A stretch of 64,000 nucleotides of DNA from positions 124,001 through 188,000 of the forward strand of contig NZ_JAIULG010000002.1 in assembly GCF_020169415.1 (NCBI RefSeq), read 5' to 3'. The notes below the pieces were generated by a model, which was not told the DNA's origin, ran no database searches, and was given only the letters and a program-made list of their open reading frames with translations. Every line of letters begins with the position of its first letter. Within the stretch, counting starts at the first letter, position 1. Position numbers and translations under genes: made by a program. This document shows, one piece after another, positions 29,300-39,662 of this stretch. The DNA is from Tsukamurella sp. M9C. GTDB lineage: Bacteria > Actinomycetota > Actinomycetes > Mycobacteriales > Mycobacteriaceae.

Positions 29300-29997
29300 A
29301 CGGCAAGCGGAACCTCGCGATCGCCTCGGTCCTGCTCGCCGCGGCTGCGGGCGCGGTGTGGGGCTCGGGACGGATGTCGTGGATGGGGGTGACCATCGCC
29401 GACGGGCTCTCGCCCGAGCGGACCATGGAGGTCGCCGGGAACACCTGGGCACCCGCGCTCTCGGCGCTGTGGCTGGTCTTCCTCGCGGCGATCGCCGCGG
29501 CGCTGGCGCTGAAGAACTGGGCCCGCGGGGTCGTCGCCGTCATCGTCGCGGTCGCCGCGATCGGCGCCGCCTACCCGGCGGTCACGGTGCTGACGCAGGA
29601 ACCCGACATCGGCTACCTCGAGAAGATTCTGCGCGACGCCCCGGGCGGCGGCGACGCCGGCACCGCCGTCATGGGCAACAAGGACTACATCTCCCAGGTC
29701 GACCCGACGACGGCGGGCCCGTGGGTCGCGATCCTCGGCGCCCTCCTCGCGGTCGGCGCGGCGGTGCTGCTCATGCGCGGGCTGCGGGGCGGCGGCATGG
29801 GATCGAAGTACGTCTCGCCCGCCGCGCGCCGCGCCGAACTGGAGCAGCGCGTCTTCGACGACACCGCCGCGGAGCCGGCCTCCGAGCGCGACCTGTGGGA
29901 CGCGCTCGACGGCGGGGACGACCCCACCGAGGCGGGCGGCGCCCGTCCCGACGCGGGCGAGGGGGCCGGACCCGAGCGCCCACGGACCGAGGGCTAA
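29296..29997 (+). CDS. Trp-operon-associated membrane protein (TIGR02234-like)
   Basis: The 233-residue protein has four hydrophobic segments (about 7-24, 53-72, 77-96, 150-170), with a loop of about 50 residues between the third and fourth and an acidic C-terminal tail. A membrane protein in this position, overlapping trpE and upstream of trpC, is conserved in mycolic-acid actinobacteria (Rv1610 in M. tuberculosis). Its function is unknown. Confidence 0.85.
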   Translation: MNGKRNLAIASVLLAAAAGAVWGSGRMSWMGVTIADGLSPERTMEVAGNTWAPALSALWLVFLAAIAAALALKNWARGVVAVIVAVAAIGAAYPAVTVLTQEPDIGYLEKILRDAPGGGDAGTAVMGNKDYISQVDPTTAGPWVAILGALLAVGAAVLLMRGLRGGGMGSKYVSPAARRAELEQRVFDDTAAEPASERDLWDALDGGDDPTEAGGARPDAGEGAGPERPRTEG

Positions 29998-30037
29998 TGT
30001 TGGAGCACGCTCGACGACCCACGAAAGGCCTCCAGCC

Positions 30038-30852
<815 letters not shown>

Positions 30853-30856
<4 letters not shown>

Positions 30857-31752
30857 TCCCGCGCGCCCCGGCGCTCCAGCTCGCGCAGCGCGATCTGGAT
30901 CGCGCCGCGCACCGGATCGACCGTGAGGACCCGCAGGTCGGAGATGCCGCGCATCCCCAGGTGATGCCGCACCCGGCGCTGTAGCGCCGGCTGATGCACG
31001 GCGAGGCCGCCCGCGAGCACGACGGGGCCCGCCGAGCCGATCCGCTCGGCGACCGAGACGGCGATGTGGGTGAGTGCGATCGCGGCCTGGTCGACGATGT
31101 CGGTGCTCACCGGGTCGCCCGACTGGGCGAGCTCGAAAACCACCCGGGCCCGGCCCGCCCAGTACCGCCGCTCCTGCTGCGCGTAGAAGTGATCCAGCAG
31201 TTCGTCCGGGTCCTGCAGGCCGCAGTCGGCGGCCAGCTGCTGGCCGAGGTGATCGGCGGGCTCCTCGCGGTCGAGGCGGATCAGGGTGCGGCGCACCGCC
31301 TCCTTCGCGACCCAGTAGCCGCTTCCCTCGTCGCCCAGCAGATAGCCCCAACCGCCCGCGCGGGCGTGCTTGTCGCCCGCTCGGCCCCACGCGACGGCGC
31401 CGGTACCGGAGATGACCGCCACCCCGTCGCGCACGCCGGCCGCAGCGAGGATCAGCTGGCTGTCGTGCACCACCCGGATCCGGGCGCCCGGGATGCGCTC
31501 GGCGAGGAGTGCGGTGAGCGTGGCCGCGCCGGCCGGGGTCTCCACCCCGGCGGCGCCCGCGCACACCGCGCCCACGTCGTGGACGCCGAGCCGGCCGAGC
31601 GCGATGTCGAGCTGGCGACCGGCCTCGTCGCGGCCCACGGACGAGATGTTCGCGCTGCCGGCGAGCGCCTCGGCGACCACCACGCCGTTCTCGGCGCGGA
31701 CGGCCTGCGTCTTGGAGCCTCCGATGTCGAGGCCGATCACCGCGGTGCTCAC
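30853..31752 (-). CDS. BadF/BadG-type ATPase family kinase, probable amino-sugar kinase
   Basis: The 299-residue protein is an ASKHA-fold kinase similar to N-acetylglucosamine kinases. Visible are the phosphate-1 loop ([12 protein letters not shown]), [22 protein letters not shown] and the adenosine-side [10 protein letters not shown]. It is coupled to the sugar porter by a GTGA overlap, and the pair is divergent from a HutC-type regulator with DasR-like sites. This points to phosphorylation of an imported amino sugar (inference). GTG start. Confidence 0.78.
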
Positions 31753-33176
31753 TGGGACACGGCCCCCGTCTTGTCGGCGTCGGTGGGCCAGGTGCCGTTG
31801 TTCTGCCAGTAGTGCTGGATGTCCTCGAGCTTGCGGCCCTTGGTCTCCGGTGCGAACTTGAGCACGAACAGGAAGGCGACGACGGTCAGGGCCCCGAAGA
31901 CGGCGAAGGTGCCGGTGCCGCCGAGCAGTTGGCTGTTGAGCATCGTCAGCGTGACCTGGGCGACGATGGCGTTCGCCACGAGGTCCGAGGTCAGCATCGC
32001 CGACGAGCCGTAGGCGCGGAGCCGGGCGGGGAAGGCCTCGCCGGCGTACACCCACACCAGGGAGCCGAAGCCGAACGAGAAGCCGATCACGACCAGCACC
32101 AGGCCGGCGAAGCCGACGACGCCCGCGGTCTCGTGGTTCTTGAAGTCGCCGTCGGCCATCTGGTAGGCGAGGATCATCACGGCGAAGGCGAGGATCATGG
32201 TGCCGATGCCGCCGAGCAGGATGGGGCGGCGGCCGAACTTGTCGACGGTGAAGATCGAGACGACCACGGCGAGCAGGCCGAAGAGCTGCACGAAGGCGGG
32301 CAGCATGTACTTGCCGAAGTTCCCCTCGTAGCCCATCGACGCGAAGATGTCCGGGCTGTAGTAGATGATCGCGTTGATGCCGGTGATCTGGATGAAGAAG
32401 CCGAGGACGACGACGAAGAAGGTGGCGCGCAGGTAGGGCTGGCGGAAGAGCTGGCTGAGCTTGCCGCCCGTCTCGTCGGAGAGCTGGGCGCGCATCTCAT
32501 CGAGTTCGGCCTCGATGCCGGCGGCGGTGGAGTCGGGCTCGACGGAGATGAGTGCGGCGCGGGCCTCGTCCTCGCGACCGCGGGTCATGTACCAGCGGGC
32601 GGTATCGGGAAGGCGCACGAGCAGGAGCGTGACGATGATCGCGGGCACGGCGGCGACGCCGAGCATCCACTTCCACGAGGTGGTGCCGAGGCCGGCGAGC
32701 AGGTAGCCGAGCACGTAGCCCAGGATGATGCCCACGATCGTGGCGAACTGGTAGGCCACGAGCATCGCGCCGCGGCGCTTCGCGGGCGCGGATTCGGCCA
32801 CGAAGACCGGGACCACCACGACCGAGACGCCGACGGTGAGGCCGAGCATGAACCTCGCGAACAGGAGGAGGGGCACGGTCGGTGCGAGGGCGCCGAACAG
32901 GGCGAAGATCGTGTAACCGGCGCCGACGGCGATCATCGCCTTCTTCCGGCCGACCTTGTTGGCGAACCAGCCGCCGACGATCGCGCCGAGGATCTCGCCG
33001 ACGACGACGACCGTGGCCAGCGCCTGGGTCATCCCGTCGCCGAGGCCGAAGTCCTGCCGGATGAAGTCCTTCGCCGCGGCGATGTTCGACGTGTCGTAGC
33101 CGTAGATCACGCCGAGGCTCGCCGCCGCGACGCCGACGAGGACCGCGCTCGATTTCGCAGCCTGCGTACTGCTCAT
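31749..33176 (-). CDS. MFS sugar porter (SP family)
   Basis: The 475-residue, 12-helix carrier has the sugar-porter motifs: GRKKAM after helix 2, RRGAML after helix 4, PDTARWYMTRGR in the central loop, QITGINAIIYYSP in helix 7 and PETKGRKLEDI at the C-terminus. AAGGAG lies seven bases before the ATG. The operon continues into the kinase. Two DasR-like palindromes lie 25-70 bases upstream. The substrate is likely a hexose or amino sugar. Confidence 0.88.
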   Translation of the reverse strand: MSSTQAAKSSAVLVGVAAASLGVIYGYDTSNIAAAKDFIRQDFGLGDGMTQALATVVVVGEILGAIVGGWFANKVGRKKAMIAVGAGYTIFALFGALAPTVPLLLFARFMLGLTVGVSVVVVPVFVAESAPAKRRGAMLVAYQFATIVGIILGYVLGYLLAGLGTTSWKWMLGVAAVPAIIVTLLLVRLPDTARWYMTRGREDEARAALISVEPDSTAAGIEAELDEMRAQLSDETGGKLSQLFRQPYLRATFFVVVLGFFIQITGINAIIYYSPDIFASMGYEGNFGKYMLPAFVQLFGLLAVVVSIFTVDKFGRRPILLGGIGTMILAFAVMILAYQMADGDFKNHETAGVVGFAGLVLVVIGFSFGFGSLVWVYAGEAFPARLRAYGSSAMLTSDLVANAIVAQVTLTMLNSQLLGGTGTFAVFGALTVVAFLFVLKFAPETKGRKLEDIQHYWQNNGTWPTDADKTGAVSQ

Positions 33177-33200
33177 GTCATCTCCTTGAAGTCGGCTCCA

Positions 33201-33216
33201 AGTGGTCTACACCATT
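33201..33216. promoter_or_regulatory. DasR/HutC-like operator, site 1
   Basis: AGTGGTCTACACCATT differs at three positions from the DasR consensus ACTGGTCTAGACCACT. It lies between the divergent porter and regulator genes. Its centre is 30 bases (about three helical turns) from site 2, which favours cooperative binding. Confidence 0.65.
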
Positions 33217-33230
33217 TGGAGTAGGCTAAG

Positions 33231-33246
33231 AGTGGCATAGACCACT
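33231..33246. promoter_or_regulatory. DasR/HutC-like operator, site 2
   Basis: AGTGGCATAGACCACT has perfect AGTGG/CCACT ends and differs at three positions from the DasR consensus. It ends 20 bases before the GTG of the GntR gene. Confidence 0.68.
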
Positions 33247-33265
33247 TTGACCGTCAAGGGGTAAT

Positions 33266-34039
33266 GTGGAACACATGACGCTCCCTCGTTCGTCGCACAC
33301 CGAGCCGCCGCGCTACTTCCGCGCCAAACTCGAGCTGCAACGCCGCATCGGCGACCTCGGGCACGGGGACACCCTGCCCGCCGAACGCCGGCTCGCCGAG
33401 CAGCTCGGCGTTTCGCGCACGACCCTGCGCAAGGCACTGGCCGAGCTGTCCGCCGAGGGGGTGCTGCGCCGCGAGCACGGCAGCGGCACCTACGTCGCGC
33501 CGCCCAAGATCGTCCGGGTCCGACAGCTCACCTCGCTGAGCGAGGACTTCGGCGTCGACGGCAAGCAGGTGAGCTCACAACTGCTCTCGTGCGACCACAT
33601 CACTGCGGACGCGGAGACGCAGGTGGCCCTCGAACTCCCGCGCGGGGCGCGCGTGTACCGCGTCACCCGGCTGCGCATCGTCGACGACGAGCCGCTGGCC
33701 ATCGAGATGGCCCACCTGCGGGGCCCGCTCCGCGGACTCGCCACGCGTCTCGAGGAGCAGGCGTCGCTGTACCGCGTGCTCCGCGAGCAGTACGCGCGAT
33801 CGATCACCGCGGTCGAGGACACCGTCGAGACGGCGCTCGCCTCGCCGTCCGAGGCGGAGCTGCTCGGAGTCACCGCCGGGCACCCCCTGCTCATGGTGCA
33901 CCGCCTGGGCCGGGACGCCGAGGGCCTCGCCCTCGAGTGGACCCGCAGCATCTACCGCGGCGACCGGTTCAAGTTCGTCGCCCGCGCGACGAGCCCGGCC
34001 GCGACGCTGGACGTCGCGGCCGGGCCGTCGGAACTCTGA
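33266..34039 (+). CDS. GntR-family regulator, HutC subfamily (DasR-like)
   Basis: The 257-residue protein has a winged helix (about residues 15-85, with LPAERRLAEQLGVSRTTLRK) and a UTRA effector domain (about 100-240). HutC members bind phosphorylated sugars or similar ligands, and DasR senses GlcN-6-P. The GTG at 33266 is five bases after AAGGGG; the ATG at 33275 is too far from it. The two DasR-like operators upstream and the kinase/porter genes on the other side suggest a local repressor relieved by the kinase product. Confidence 0.87.
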   Translation: MEHMTLPRSSHTEPPRYFRAKLELQRRIGDLGHGDTLPAERRLAEQLGVSRTTLRKALAELSAEGVLRREHGSGTYVAPPKIVRVRQLTSLSEDFGVDGKQVSSQLLSCDHITADAETQVALELPRGARVYRVTRLRIVDDEPLAIEMAHLRGPLRGLATRLEEQASLYRVLREQYARSITAVEDTVETALASPSEAELLGVTAGHPLLMVHRLGRDAEGLALEWTRSIYRGDRFKFVARATSPAATLDVAAGPSEL

Positions 34040-34052
34040 GGACGCTCCCGCG

Positions 34053-35057
34053 TCACTTGTCGGTGATCGGCAACCCCGGCGGGTTGATTTCCGACGCGGG
34101 CACGGCCTCGGCCTCGAGTCCCCACCGCTGCAGCACCTTGGCGTAATCACCGCTGCGGATCGTTGACTCCAGGGCCGCCTGCACGGCGCGGATGATGCCG
34201 CTGTCCTTCTTCGTCGTCGCGCCGATGAGCCCCTGCAGTGTCGAGCCGGCGCCGGACACCCGGCCGACGATCTTCGTCGCGTTCGGGGTGCCCTTGGTCT
34301 GCGCGACGTGGAAGGCCGAAATGGGGTTCGGGCCGAAGTAGGCGTCGATCTGGCCCGACGCGAGCGCGGCGTAGGTACCGGTGTTGTCCTGGTAGTTCTT
34401 GATCGAGATGCCCGGCTTGCCCGCGGCGCGCAGATCCGCGTCGTAGCGCTGCAGGATCCGCTCCTGGTTCGTACCGGACCCGACGGCCACGGTCTTCCCG
34501 GAGAAGGAATCCCCGCCCGCGAAGGTGAACGTGGAGGACTCCTGGACCTCGACGGCGAGGTCGTCCTTGCGGTACGTGGCGAAGTCGTACTTCTGCTTAC
34601 GCGCCTCCGTGACGGTGATGTTCGAGACGCCCAGGTCGAACTGGCCGCTGTCGATGCCCAGGAACAGGCCCTCCCACGAGGTGTTGGACTCCTCGAGCTT
34701 GAGGCCGAGGGCGCCGGCGATGAGGTACGCGATGTCCGACTCGTCACCGATGAAGACGCGCTCGTCGTCGGTCGCGGGGAAGTAGAACGGCGCATTGCCG
34801 GCGCCTGAGCCGTGCGCGACTCGGAGCACTCCTCGATCGCGGACCGCCTGGGGGAGTAGGGCCGCCGCCGCCTCGTCCTTCGCCGGCACGATCCGGTTCT
34901 GTTTGCTGGTCAGGTTGAGTTGCTGCCCTGCTGCGCCGGTCACGCTCGCGGTCGTCGACTCGGTGGTCTGCCCGCCGCAGCCCGCCAGCACCGAGCCCGC
35001 GAGAGCGAGGGCCGCGACGAGGGCGGGCAGACGATGTCGAGCGGAACGGGTGGTCAT
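34053..35057 (-). CDS. ABC transporter substrate-binding lipoprotein, polar amino-acid type
   Basis: The 334-residue family 3 solute-binding protein captures an amino acid or related solute outside the membrane. A signal peptide ends in the lipobox LAGC (Cys 27). The body has the two-lobe pattern, with SDIAYLIAGALG and LFLGIDSGQFDLGVSNITVTE. AAGGAG precedes the ATG. It is the last gene of a four-gene unit and overlaps the ATPase gene (ATGA). Confidence 0.9.
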   Translation of the reverse strand: MTTRSARHRLPALVAALALAGSVLAGCGGQTTESTTASVTGAAGQQLNLTSKQNRIVPAKDEAAAALLPQAVRDRGVLRVAHGSGAGNAPFYFPATDDERVFIGDESDIAYLIAGALGLKLEESNTSWEGLFLGIDSGQFDLGVSNITVTEARKQKYDFATYRKDDLAVEVQESSTFTFAGGDSFSGKTVAVGSGTNQERILQRYDADLRAAGKPGISIKNYQDNTGTYAALASGQIDAYFGPNPISAFHVAQTKGTPNATKIVGRVSGAGSTLQGLIGATTKKDSGIIRAVQAALESTIRSGDYAKVLQRWGLEAEAVPASEINPPGLPITDK

Positions 35058-35845
35058 GCGGTCTCCTTGGTGGTCCAGTGGGCGAGGAAGGTGCGGGTGC
35101 GATCGGTGGCAGGGCGGTCGAGTACGGCGGTCGGCGTCCCGACGGCGACGACGCGGCCCCGGTCGAGAAAGACGATCCGATCCGAGATGCGGCGGGCGAG
35201 GGCCAGTTCGTGGGTCACGACGACGAGGGTCCGGCCCTCGGCAGCGAGCTCGGCGATGACGGCGTTCACCTCGCCGACCAGCTCGGGGTCGAGCGCGGAG
35301 GTCGGCTCGTCGAACAGGATCAGATCCGGGTCGAGGGCGAGGGTGCGCGCGATCGCGACGCGTTGCTGCTGGCCGCCGGAGAGCTGACCGGGGTAGTGGC
35401 CGGCGTGCGCGCCGAGCCCGACCCGGTCGAGCAGATCGCGGGCCCGGGCATCGGCCTCGGTCCGGCTGCGGCCCAGCGTCAGGCGCTGCGGTCGCGCGAC
35501 GTTCTCCGCGGCGGTGAGGTGTGGGAACAGGTTGAACTGCTGGAAGACGAAGCCGATGCGGGCGCGCTGACGGCGCAGCTCGCGCTCGGGCAGCGCGACG
35601 AGGTGATCGCCGCGCCGCCGGACGCCGATCAGGTCACCGTCGACCCGGACGACCCCGGAGCTCGGCTCCTCGAGATGGTTGAGCAGCCGGAGCAGCGTCG
35701 ACTTGCCGGACCCGGACGGTCCGATGATCGAGACGACCTCGCCCGGCGCGACGGTGAGGTCCACGCCGCGGAGCACCTCGTCGTGGCCGAAGCGTTTCGA
35801 CAGGCCGACGGCCTCCAGGCGCGGACGCGGAGCGGTGGCGGTCAT
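35054..35845 (-). CDS. Amino-acid ABC transporter ATP-binding protein
   Basis: The 263-residue ATPase drives the importer. It has Walker A GPSGSGKST, the Q-loop FVFQQFNLFPHL, signature LSGGQQQRVAIAR and Walker B LILFDEPTSALD followed by the switch His in VVVTHEL. This pattern is typical of the GlnQ/HisP type. The ATG at 35845 overlaps the permease stop and has GAAGGAG upstream. Confidence 0.93.
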   Translation of the reverse strand: MTATAPRPRLEAVGLSKRFGHDEVLRGVDLTVAPGEVVSIIGPSGSGKSTLLRLLNHLEEPSSGVVRVDGDLIGVRRRGDHLVALPERELRRQRARIGFVFQQFNLFPHLTAAENVARPQRLTLGRSRTEADARARDLLDRVGLGAHAGHYPGQLSGGQQQRVAIARTLALDPDLILFDEPTSALDPELVGEVNAVIAELAAEGRTLVVVTHELALARRISDRIVFLDRGRVVAVGTPTAVLDRPATDRTRTFLAHWTTKETA

Positions 35846-36756
35846 GTGGACTTCTCCTTCTTCGCGGGTTTCGTGGCCCCGTAGCCGCGCGCGAGGCGCT
35901 TCTCGAGGTAGTGCTGGCCGATCGACAGGACGGTGGTGAGCACGGCGTACCAGGCGACGGCGACGAGCAGCAGCGGAATGATCCGGCCGTTGCGGCCGTA
36001 CACCACCTGAACCTGGTAAAACAGGTCTGGCAGCGCCAGGATGAAGACCGCTGTCGTGCCCTTGAGCAGGCCGATCACCTCGTTCGCGGCGGGCGGCACG
36101 ATGGTGCGCAGCGCCTGCGGCAGCGTGATCCGCAGCAGGTGTGCGGCCGGCGGGATCCCGAGCGCGCGGGCCGCGTCGTGCTGGCCCTCCGAGACACTGA
36201 GGATCCCGGCCCGCACGATCTCCGAGCCGTACGCGGCCTGATTCAGGACGATGCCGATCACCGCTGCGGTGTACGGCGACAGCAGGTCCTTCGTCGGGGA
36301 GTCGACGAAGGTCGGCCCGAACGGGATGCCGAGGCCGAGCGTTGGGTACAACGCCCCGAGATAGCCCCAGAACAGGATCTGCACGATGAGGGGGATCGAC
36401 CGGAACAGCCAGATGAAACCGAAGCTGAAGGCTGCGAGCACCCGATTGCCGGACAGCCGGGCCAGGGCGAGCGCGCCACCGAGGAGGAAGCCCAGGACCG
36501 CACCGATCACGGTGAGCTGGATCGTGAACCAGAGCGCCTCGAGGATCGTCGGACTGAACAGGTAGGCGCCGAAGGTGGGCCAGTCGAAGCGGGGGTTGGT
36601 GACGGCCGAGACCGCGAGCTGCGCGAACAGGACGGCGGCGACCGCGACCGCGATCCAGCGGCCCCATTGCACGCGGTGCCGAACGGGCAGTCCGGCGAGC
36701 TCGGCGAGCTCGGGATCGGTGGCGGCCGGCTGCGGCCGGGTGAGGGCGAGGGTCAT
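35842..36756 (-). CDS. Amino-acid ABC transporter permease
   Basis: The 304-residue membrane subunit has about five transmembrane helices and the coupling motif around AALGIPPAAHLLRITLPQAL. ANEVIGLLKGTTAVFILALP is characteristic of the HisM/GlnP family. A single permease gene implies a homodimer. The ATG overlaps the stop of the GNAT gene upstream, and its own stop overlaps the ATPase gene. Confidence 0.91.
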   Translation of the reverse strand: MTLALTRPQPAATDPELAELAGLPVRHRVQWGRWIAVAVAAVLFAQLAVSAVTNPRFDWPTFGAYLFSPTILEALWFTIQLTVIGAVLGFLLGGALALARLSGNRVLAAFSFGFIWLFRSIPLIVQILFWGYLGALYPTLGLGIPFGPTFVDSPTKDLLSPYTAAVIGIVLNQAAYGSEIVRAGILSVSEGQHDAARALGIPPAAHLLRITLPQALRTIVPPAANEVIGLLKGTTAVFILALPDLFYQVQVVYGRNGRIIPLLLVAVAWYAVLTTVLSIGQHYLEKRLARGYGATKPAKKEKST

Positions 36757-37463
36757 GACTCTCCGGTCGGTCGGGCGGGCGGCTGGACGAGGAGCAGTGG
36801 GATCGACGCGCGGAGCCGGAACCCGAGCCCCTCGTACACCGCTCGGGCGCCGGTGTTCTCGGCGGACGTGTGCAGGAACGGGACGTCGCCGCGGGCACGG
36901 ATGTGGTGCCCGACGGCGCGGACGAGGCGGGTCGCAAGTCCCCTGCCGCGGTGGGCGGGGTCTGTACACACCGCGCTGATCTCGGTCCATCCGGGCGGGC
37001 GCAGGCGTTCCCCGGCGAGCGCGATCAGCCGACCGGAGTCGTCCCGCAGGCCCAGGTAGAGCCCCAGTTCGACGGTGCGTCGCTCGAACGGCCCCGGGCG
37101 GGTGCGCTCGACCAGATCGAGGATCTCGTCGGCGTTCCGGGGGCCGAGCACCTCGGCCTCCTCGTCGGGCGCCGTCGCGAGGGCGGCGCCGTCGTACTGG
37201 ACGAGCGGGATCTCGTCGACGATCCGCCACCCCGCGGGCAGCGGCCCGCGCACGCCGCGGAGGGAGAGCGGCGTGCCAGGGACGGCGAGACGGGCCAGGG
37301 CCGCGAAGTCCTCGGTGGTCGGCCGCGGCGGGTGGCCGACGAAGCGTGCGACGTCCGGCCGGTAGCGGACGACCGCCCCGTCGCCGAGGCGGAAGCGGGC
37401 GTGCGCGCCGTACAGGGAGGCCCGCACGGGATCGTCGAGGACATGGCCGAGCGTGGTGGTCAT
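36753..37463 (-). CDS. GNAT-family N-acetyltransferase (FR47-like), first gene of the ABC operon
   Basis: The 236-residue protein has the acetyl-CoA binding motif in the C-terminal half: ISAVCTDPAHRGRGLATRLVRAV, here read as V-x3-PxxRGRGxA, then LHTSAENTGARAVYEGLGF. The N-terminal half is a degenerate GNAT-like fold. An ATG at 37463 is chosen; the frame is open four codons further. Its ATGA overlap with the permease ties it to amino-acid import, perhaps acetylating the imported compound (inference). Confidence 0.82.
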   Translation of the reverse strand: MTTTLGHVLDDPVRASLYGAHARFRLGDGAVVRYRPDVARFVGHPPRPTTEDFAALARLAVPGTPLSLRGVRGPLPAGWRIVDEIPLVQYDGAALATAPDEEAEVLGPRNADEILDLVERTRPGPFERRTVELGLYLGLRDDSGRLIALAGERLRPPGWTEISAVCTDPAHRGRGLATRLVRAVGHHIRARGDVPFLHTSAENTGARAVYEGLGFRLRASIPLLLVQPPARPTGES

Positions 37464-37538
37464 GCCCGGAAACACTCGTCGCGGAAACGGATTCGCGGAA
37501 CGTTTGGCGTCGCTGTGATTCCACTTTGACGGAGTAGG

Positions 37539-37544
37539 GATAAT
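37539..37544 (+). promoter_or_regulatory. Candidate leaderless -10 of trpB
   Basis: GATAAT lies seven bases before the GTG of trpB, in the same GGGATAAT context as at trpE. No ribosome site or clear -35 is visible. It would give trpBA independent transcription after separation from trpEC. Confidence 0.45.
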
Positions 37545-37551
37545 CGTTCCT

Positions 37552-38886
37552 GTGAGCCTTCCTGAAGCCAGTACCGGACTGTCCGAACGATCGGCCTTCG
37601 AGCCGGACGGGACCGGTCATTGGGGTGCGTGGGGCGGTCGGCACGTGCCCGAGGCGCTCATGGCGGTGATCGAGGAGGTCGCGGCCGAGTTCGAGAAGGT
37701 CCGGAGCGATCGGGAGTTCCTCAGTGAGCTCGACCGGCTGCAGCGGCAGTACACGGGTCGGCCGTCGCCGCTGTACCCCTGCGTGCGCCTGAACGAGTAC
37801 GCCGGCGGCGCGCAGATCTATCTCAAGCGCGAGGACCTCAACCACACCGGCAGCCACAAGATCAACAACGTCCTGGGGCAGGTCCTCCTCGCCAAGCGGA
37901 TGGGCAAGCCGCGGGTCATCGCGGAGACCGGCGCCGGACAGCACGGGGTCGCGACCGCCACCGCGTGCGCCCTGCTCGGCATCGAGTGCGTCGTCTACAT
38001 GGGCAAGGTCGACACCGACCGCCAGGCGCTCAACGTCGCGCGGATGCGGCTCCTCGGCGCCGAGGTCGTCGCGGTCGCCTCGGGTTCGGCGTCGCTCAAG
38101 GACGCCATCAACGAGGCCCTGCGCGACTGGGTCAGCAACGCCGACACCACCTACTACTGCTTCGGCACCGCCGCGGGGCCGCACCCGTTCCCGTTGATGG
38201 TGCGCGACCTGCAGCGGATCGTCGGCATGGAGGCGCGCGAGCAGATCCTCGAGGCCGAGGGCCGCCTGCCGGACGCGGTCTTCGCGTGCGTCGGCGGCGG
38301 CTCCAACGCGATCGGCATCTTCCACCCCTTCATCGCGGACGAGAGCGTGCGCCTGATCGGTTGTGAGGCCGCGGGCGACGGTGTCGAGACCGGACGGCAC
38401 GCCGCGACCTTCACCGGCGGCAGCCCCGGCGCCTTCCAGGGCTCGTACTCGTACCTGCTCCAGGACGAGGACGGCCAGACCATCGAATCGCACTCGATCT
38501 CGGCCGGATTGGACTACCCGGGCGTCGGGCCCGAGCACGCGCAGCTCAAGCAGGACGGCCGCGCCGAGTACATCCCGATCACCGATGCGGAGGCGATGGA
38601 GGCGTTCGCCCTGCTGTGCCGCACCGAGGGCATCATCCCGGCGATCGAGTCCGCGCACGCCGTGGCCGGCGCGCTCGAGCTGGGCCGGGCGATGGGGCCG
38701 GACGCCCTGATCGTGGTCAACCTGTCCGGCCGCGGGGACAAGGACGTCGACACCGCGGGGAAGTGGTTCGGCCTCCTCGACGACCACGGGGACGTGGTCG
38801 GGCAGAAGGTCGTCGGCGAGGACTTGAACACCGAGCTGCGGGACGCGCAAGCGCGCGCGGCGACGAACACGGGGGAGAGCAAGTGA
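37552..38886 (+). CDS. trpB: Tryptophan synthase beta chain
   Basis: TrpB condenses indole and serine with PLP. The 444-residue chain has the PLP lysine in [27 protein letters not shown], the phosphate loop [10 protein letters not shown] and the C-terminal NLSGRGDKD. The N-terminal extension before the GRHVPEAL segment is about 30 residues, normal for actinobacterial TrpB1. The stop overlaps trpA (GTGA). Confidence 0.97.
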   Translation: MSLPEASTGLSERSAFEPDGTGHWGAWGGRHVPEALMAVIEEVAAEFEKVRSDREFLSELDRLQRQYTGRPSPLYPCVRLNEYAGGAQIYLKREDLNHTGSHKINNVLGQVLLAKRMGKPRVIAETGAGQHGVATATACALLGIECVVYMGKVDTDRQALNVARMRLLGAEVVAVASGSASLKDAINEALRDWVSNADTTYYCFGTAAGPHPFPLMVRDLQRIVGMEAREQILEAEGRLPDAVFACVGGGSNAIGIFHPFIADESVRLIGCEAAGDGVETGRHAATFTGGSPGAFQGSYSYLLQDEDGQTIESHSISAGLDYPGVGPEHAQLKQDGRAEYIPITDAEAMEAFALLCRTEGIIPAIESAHAVAGALELGRAMGPDALIVVNLSGRGDKDVDTAGKWFGLLDDHGDVVGQKVVGEDLNTELRDAQARAATNTGESK

Positions 38887-39662
38887 GCGCACTGGCACCG
38901 GTCTTCGAGCAGTGCCGCGCGGAGAACCGCGCCGCGTTGGTGACCTACCTGCCCTGCGGGTACCCGACCAAGCAGGGCGGGCTCGACACCGTCGTCGCCA
39001 TGGTCGAGGCCGGCGCGGACATCGTGGAGCTGGGCATCGCCTACAGCGACCCGGTCATGGACGGCCCCGTCATCCAGCGCGCGGCGGACGACGCCCTCCG
39101 GGGCGGCATCCGCGTGCGCGACGTCTTCGCCTACGCGGAGGCCGTCGCCGCCGCGGGCGCTGCGCCCGTGGTGATGACCTACTGGAACCCCGTGCTCAAG
39201 TACGGCGTCGAGGCCTTCGCGCGGGACCTCGCGGCCGCCGGCGGCAAGGGCCTGATCACCCCGAACCTCATCCCCGACGAGGCCGACGAGTGGATCGCCG
39301 CGGCCGATCGGTACGGCCTGGACAAGATCTTCCTCGCGGCACCGTCGTCGACGCCGGAGCGGCTCGCGATGACGGCGAAGGCCTCGTCGGGCTTCCTCTA
39401 CGCGGCGTCGACGATGGGCGTCACCGGCGCGCGCGATGCCGTCGACAACGTCGCGCCGGAGCTCGTCGCGCGTATCCGTGAGGTCTCCGACATCCCCGTC
39501 GGCGTAGGGCTCGGCGTGCGCTCGCGCGCGCAGGCGGCGGAGATCGCCGCCTACGCCGACGCGGTGATCGTCGGCTCCGCTCTGGTCAGCGCCGCCGGTC
39601 GATCGATCGACGCCGTCCGCTCGCTGACCGCCGAGCTCGCCGCCGGTGTCCGCCGCGCCTGA
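38883..39662 (+). CDS. trpA: Tryptophan synthase alpha chain
   Basis: TrpA cleaves indole-3-glycerol phosphate and channels indole to TrpB. The 259-residue TIM barrel has [19 protein letters not shown] with the catalytic Asp, and GVTGARDAV and [13 protein letters not shown] for phosphate. The usual PFSDP reads AYSDP here, a mild variant. GTG start. Its last 17 bases overlap the predicted start of the diguanylate cyclase gene. Confidence 0.96.
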   Translation: MSALAPVFEQCRAENRAALVTYLPCGYPTKQGGLDTVVAMVEAGADIVELGIAYSDPVMDGPVIQRAADDALRGGIRVRDVFAYAEAVAAAGAAPVVMTYWNPVLKYGVEAFARDLAAAGGKGLITPNLIPDEADEWIAAADRYGLDKIFLAAPSSTPERLAMTAKASSGFLYAASTMGVTGARDAVDNVAPELVARIREVSDIPVGVGLGVRSRAQAAEIAAYADAVIVGSALVSAAGRSIDAVRSLTAELAAGVRRA

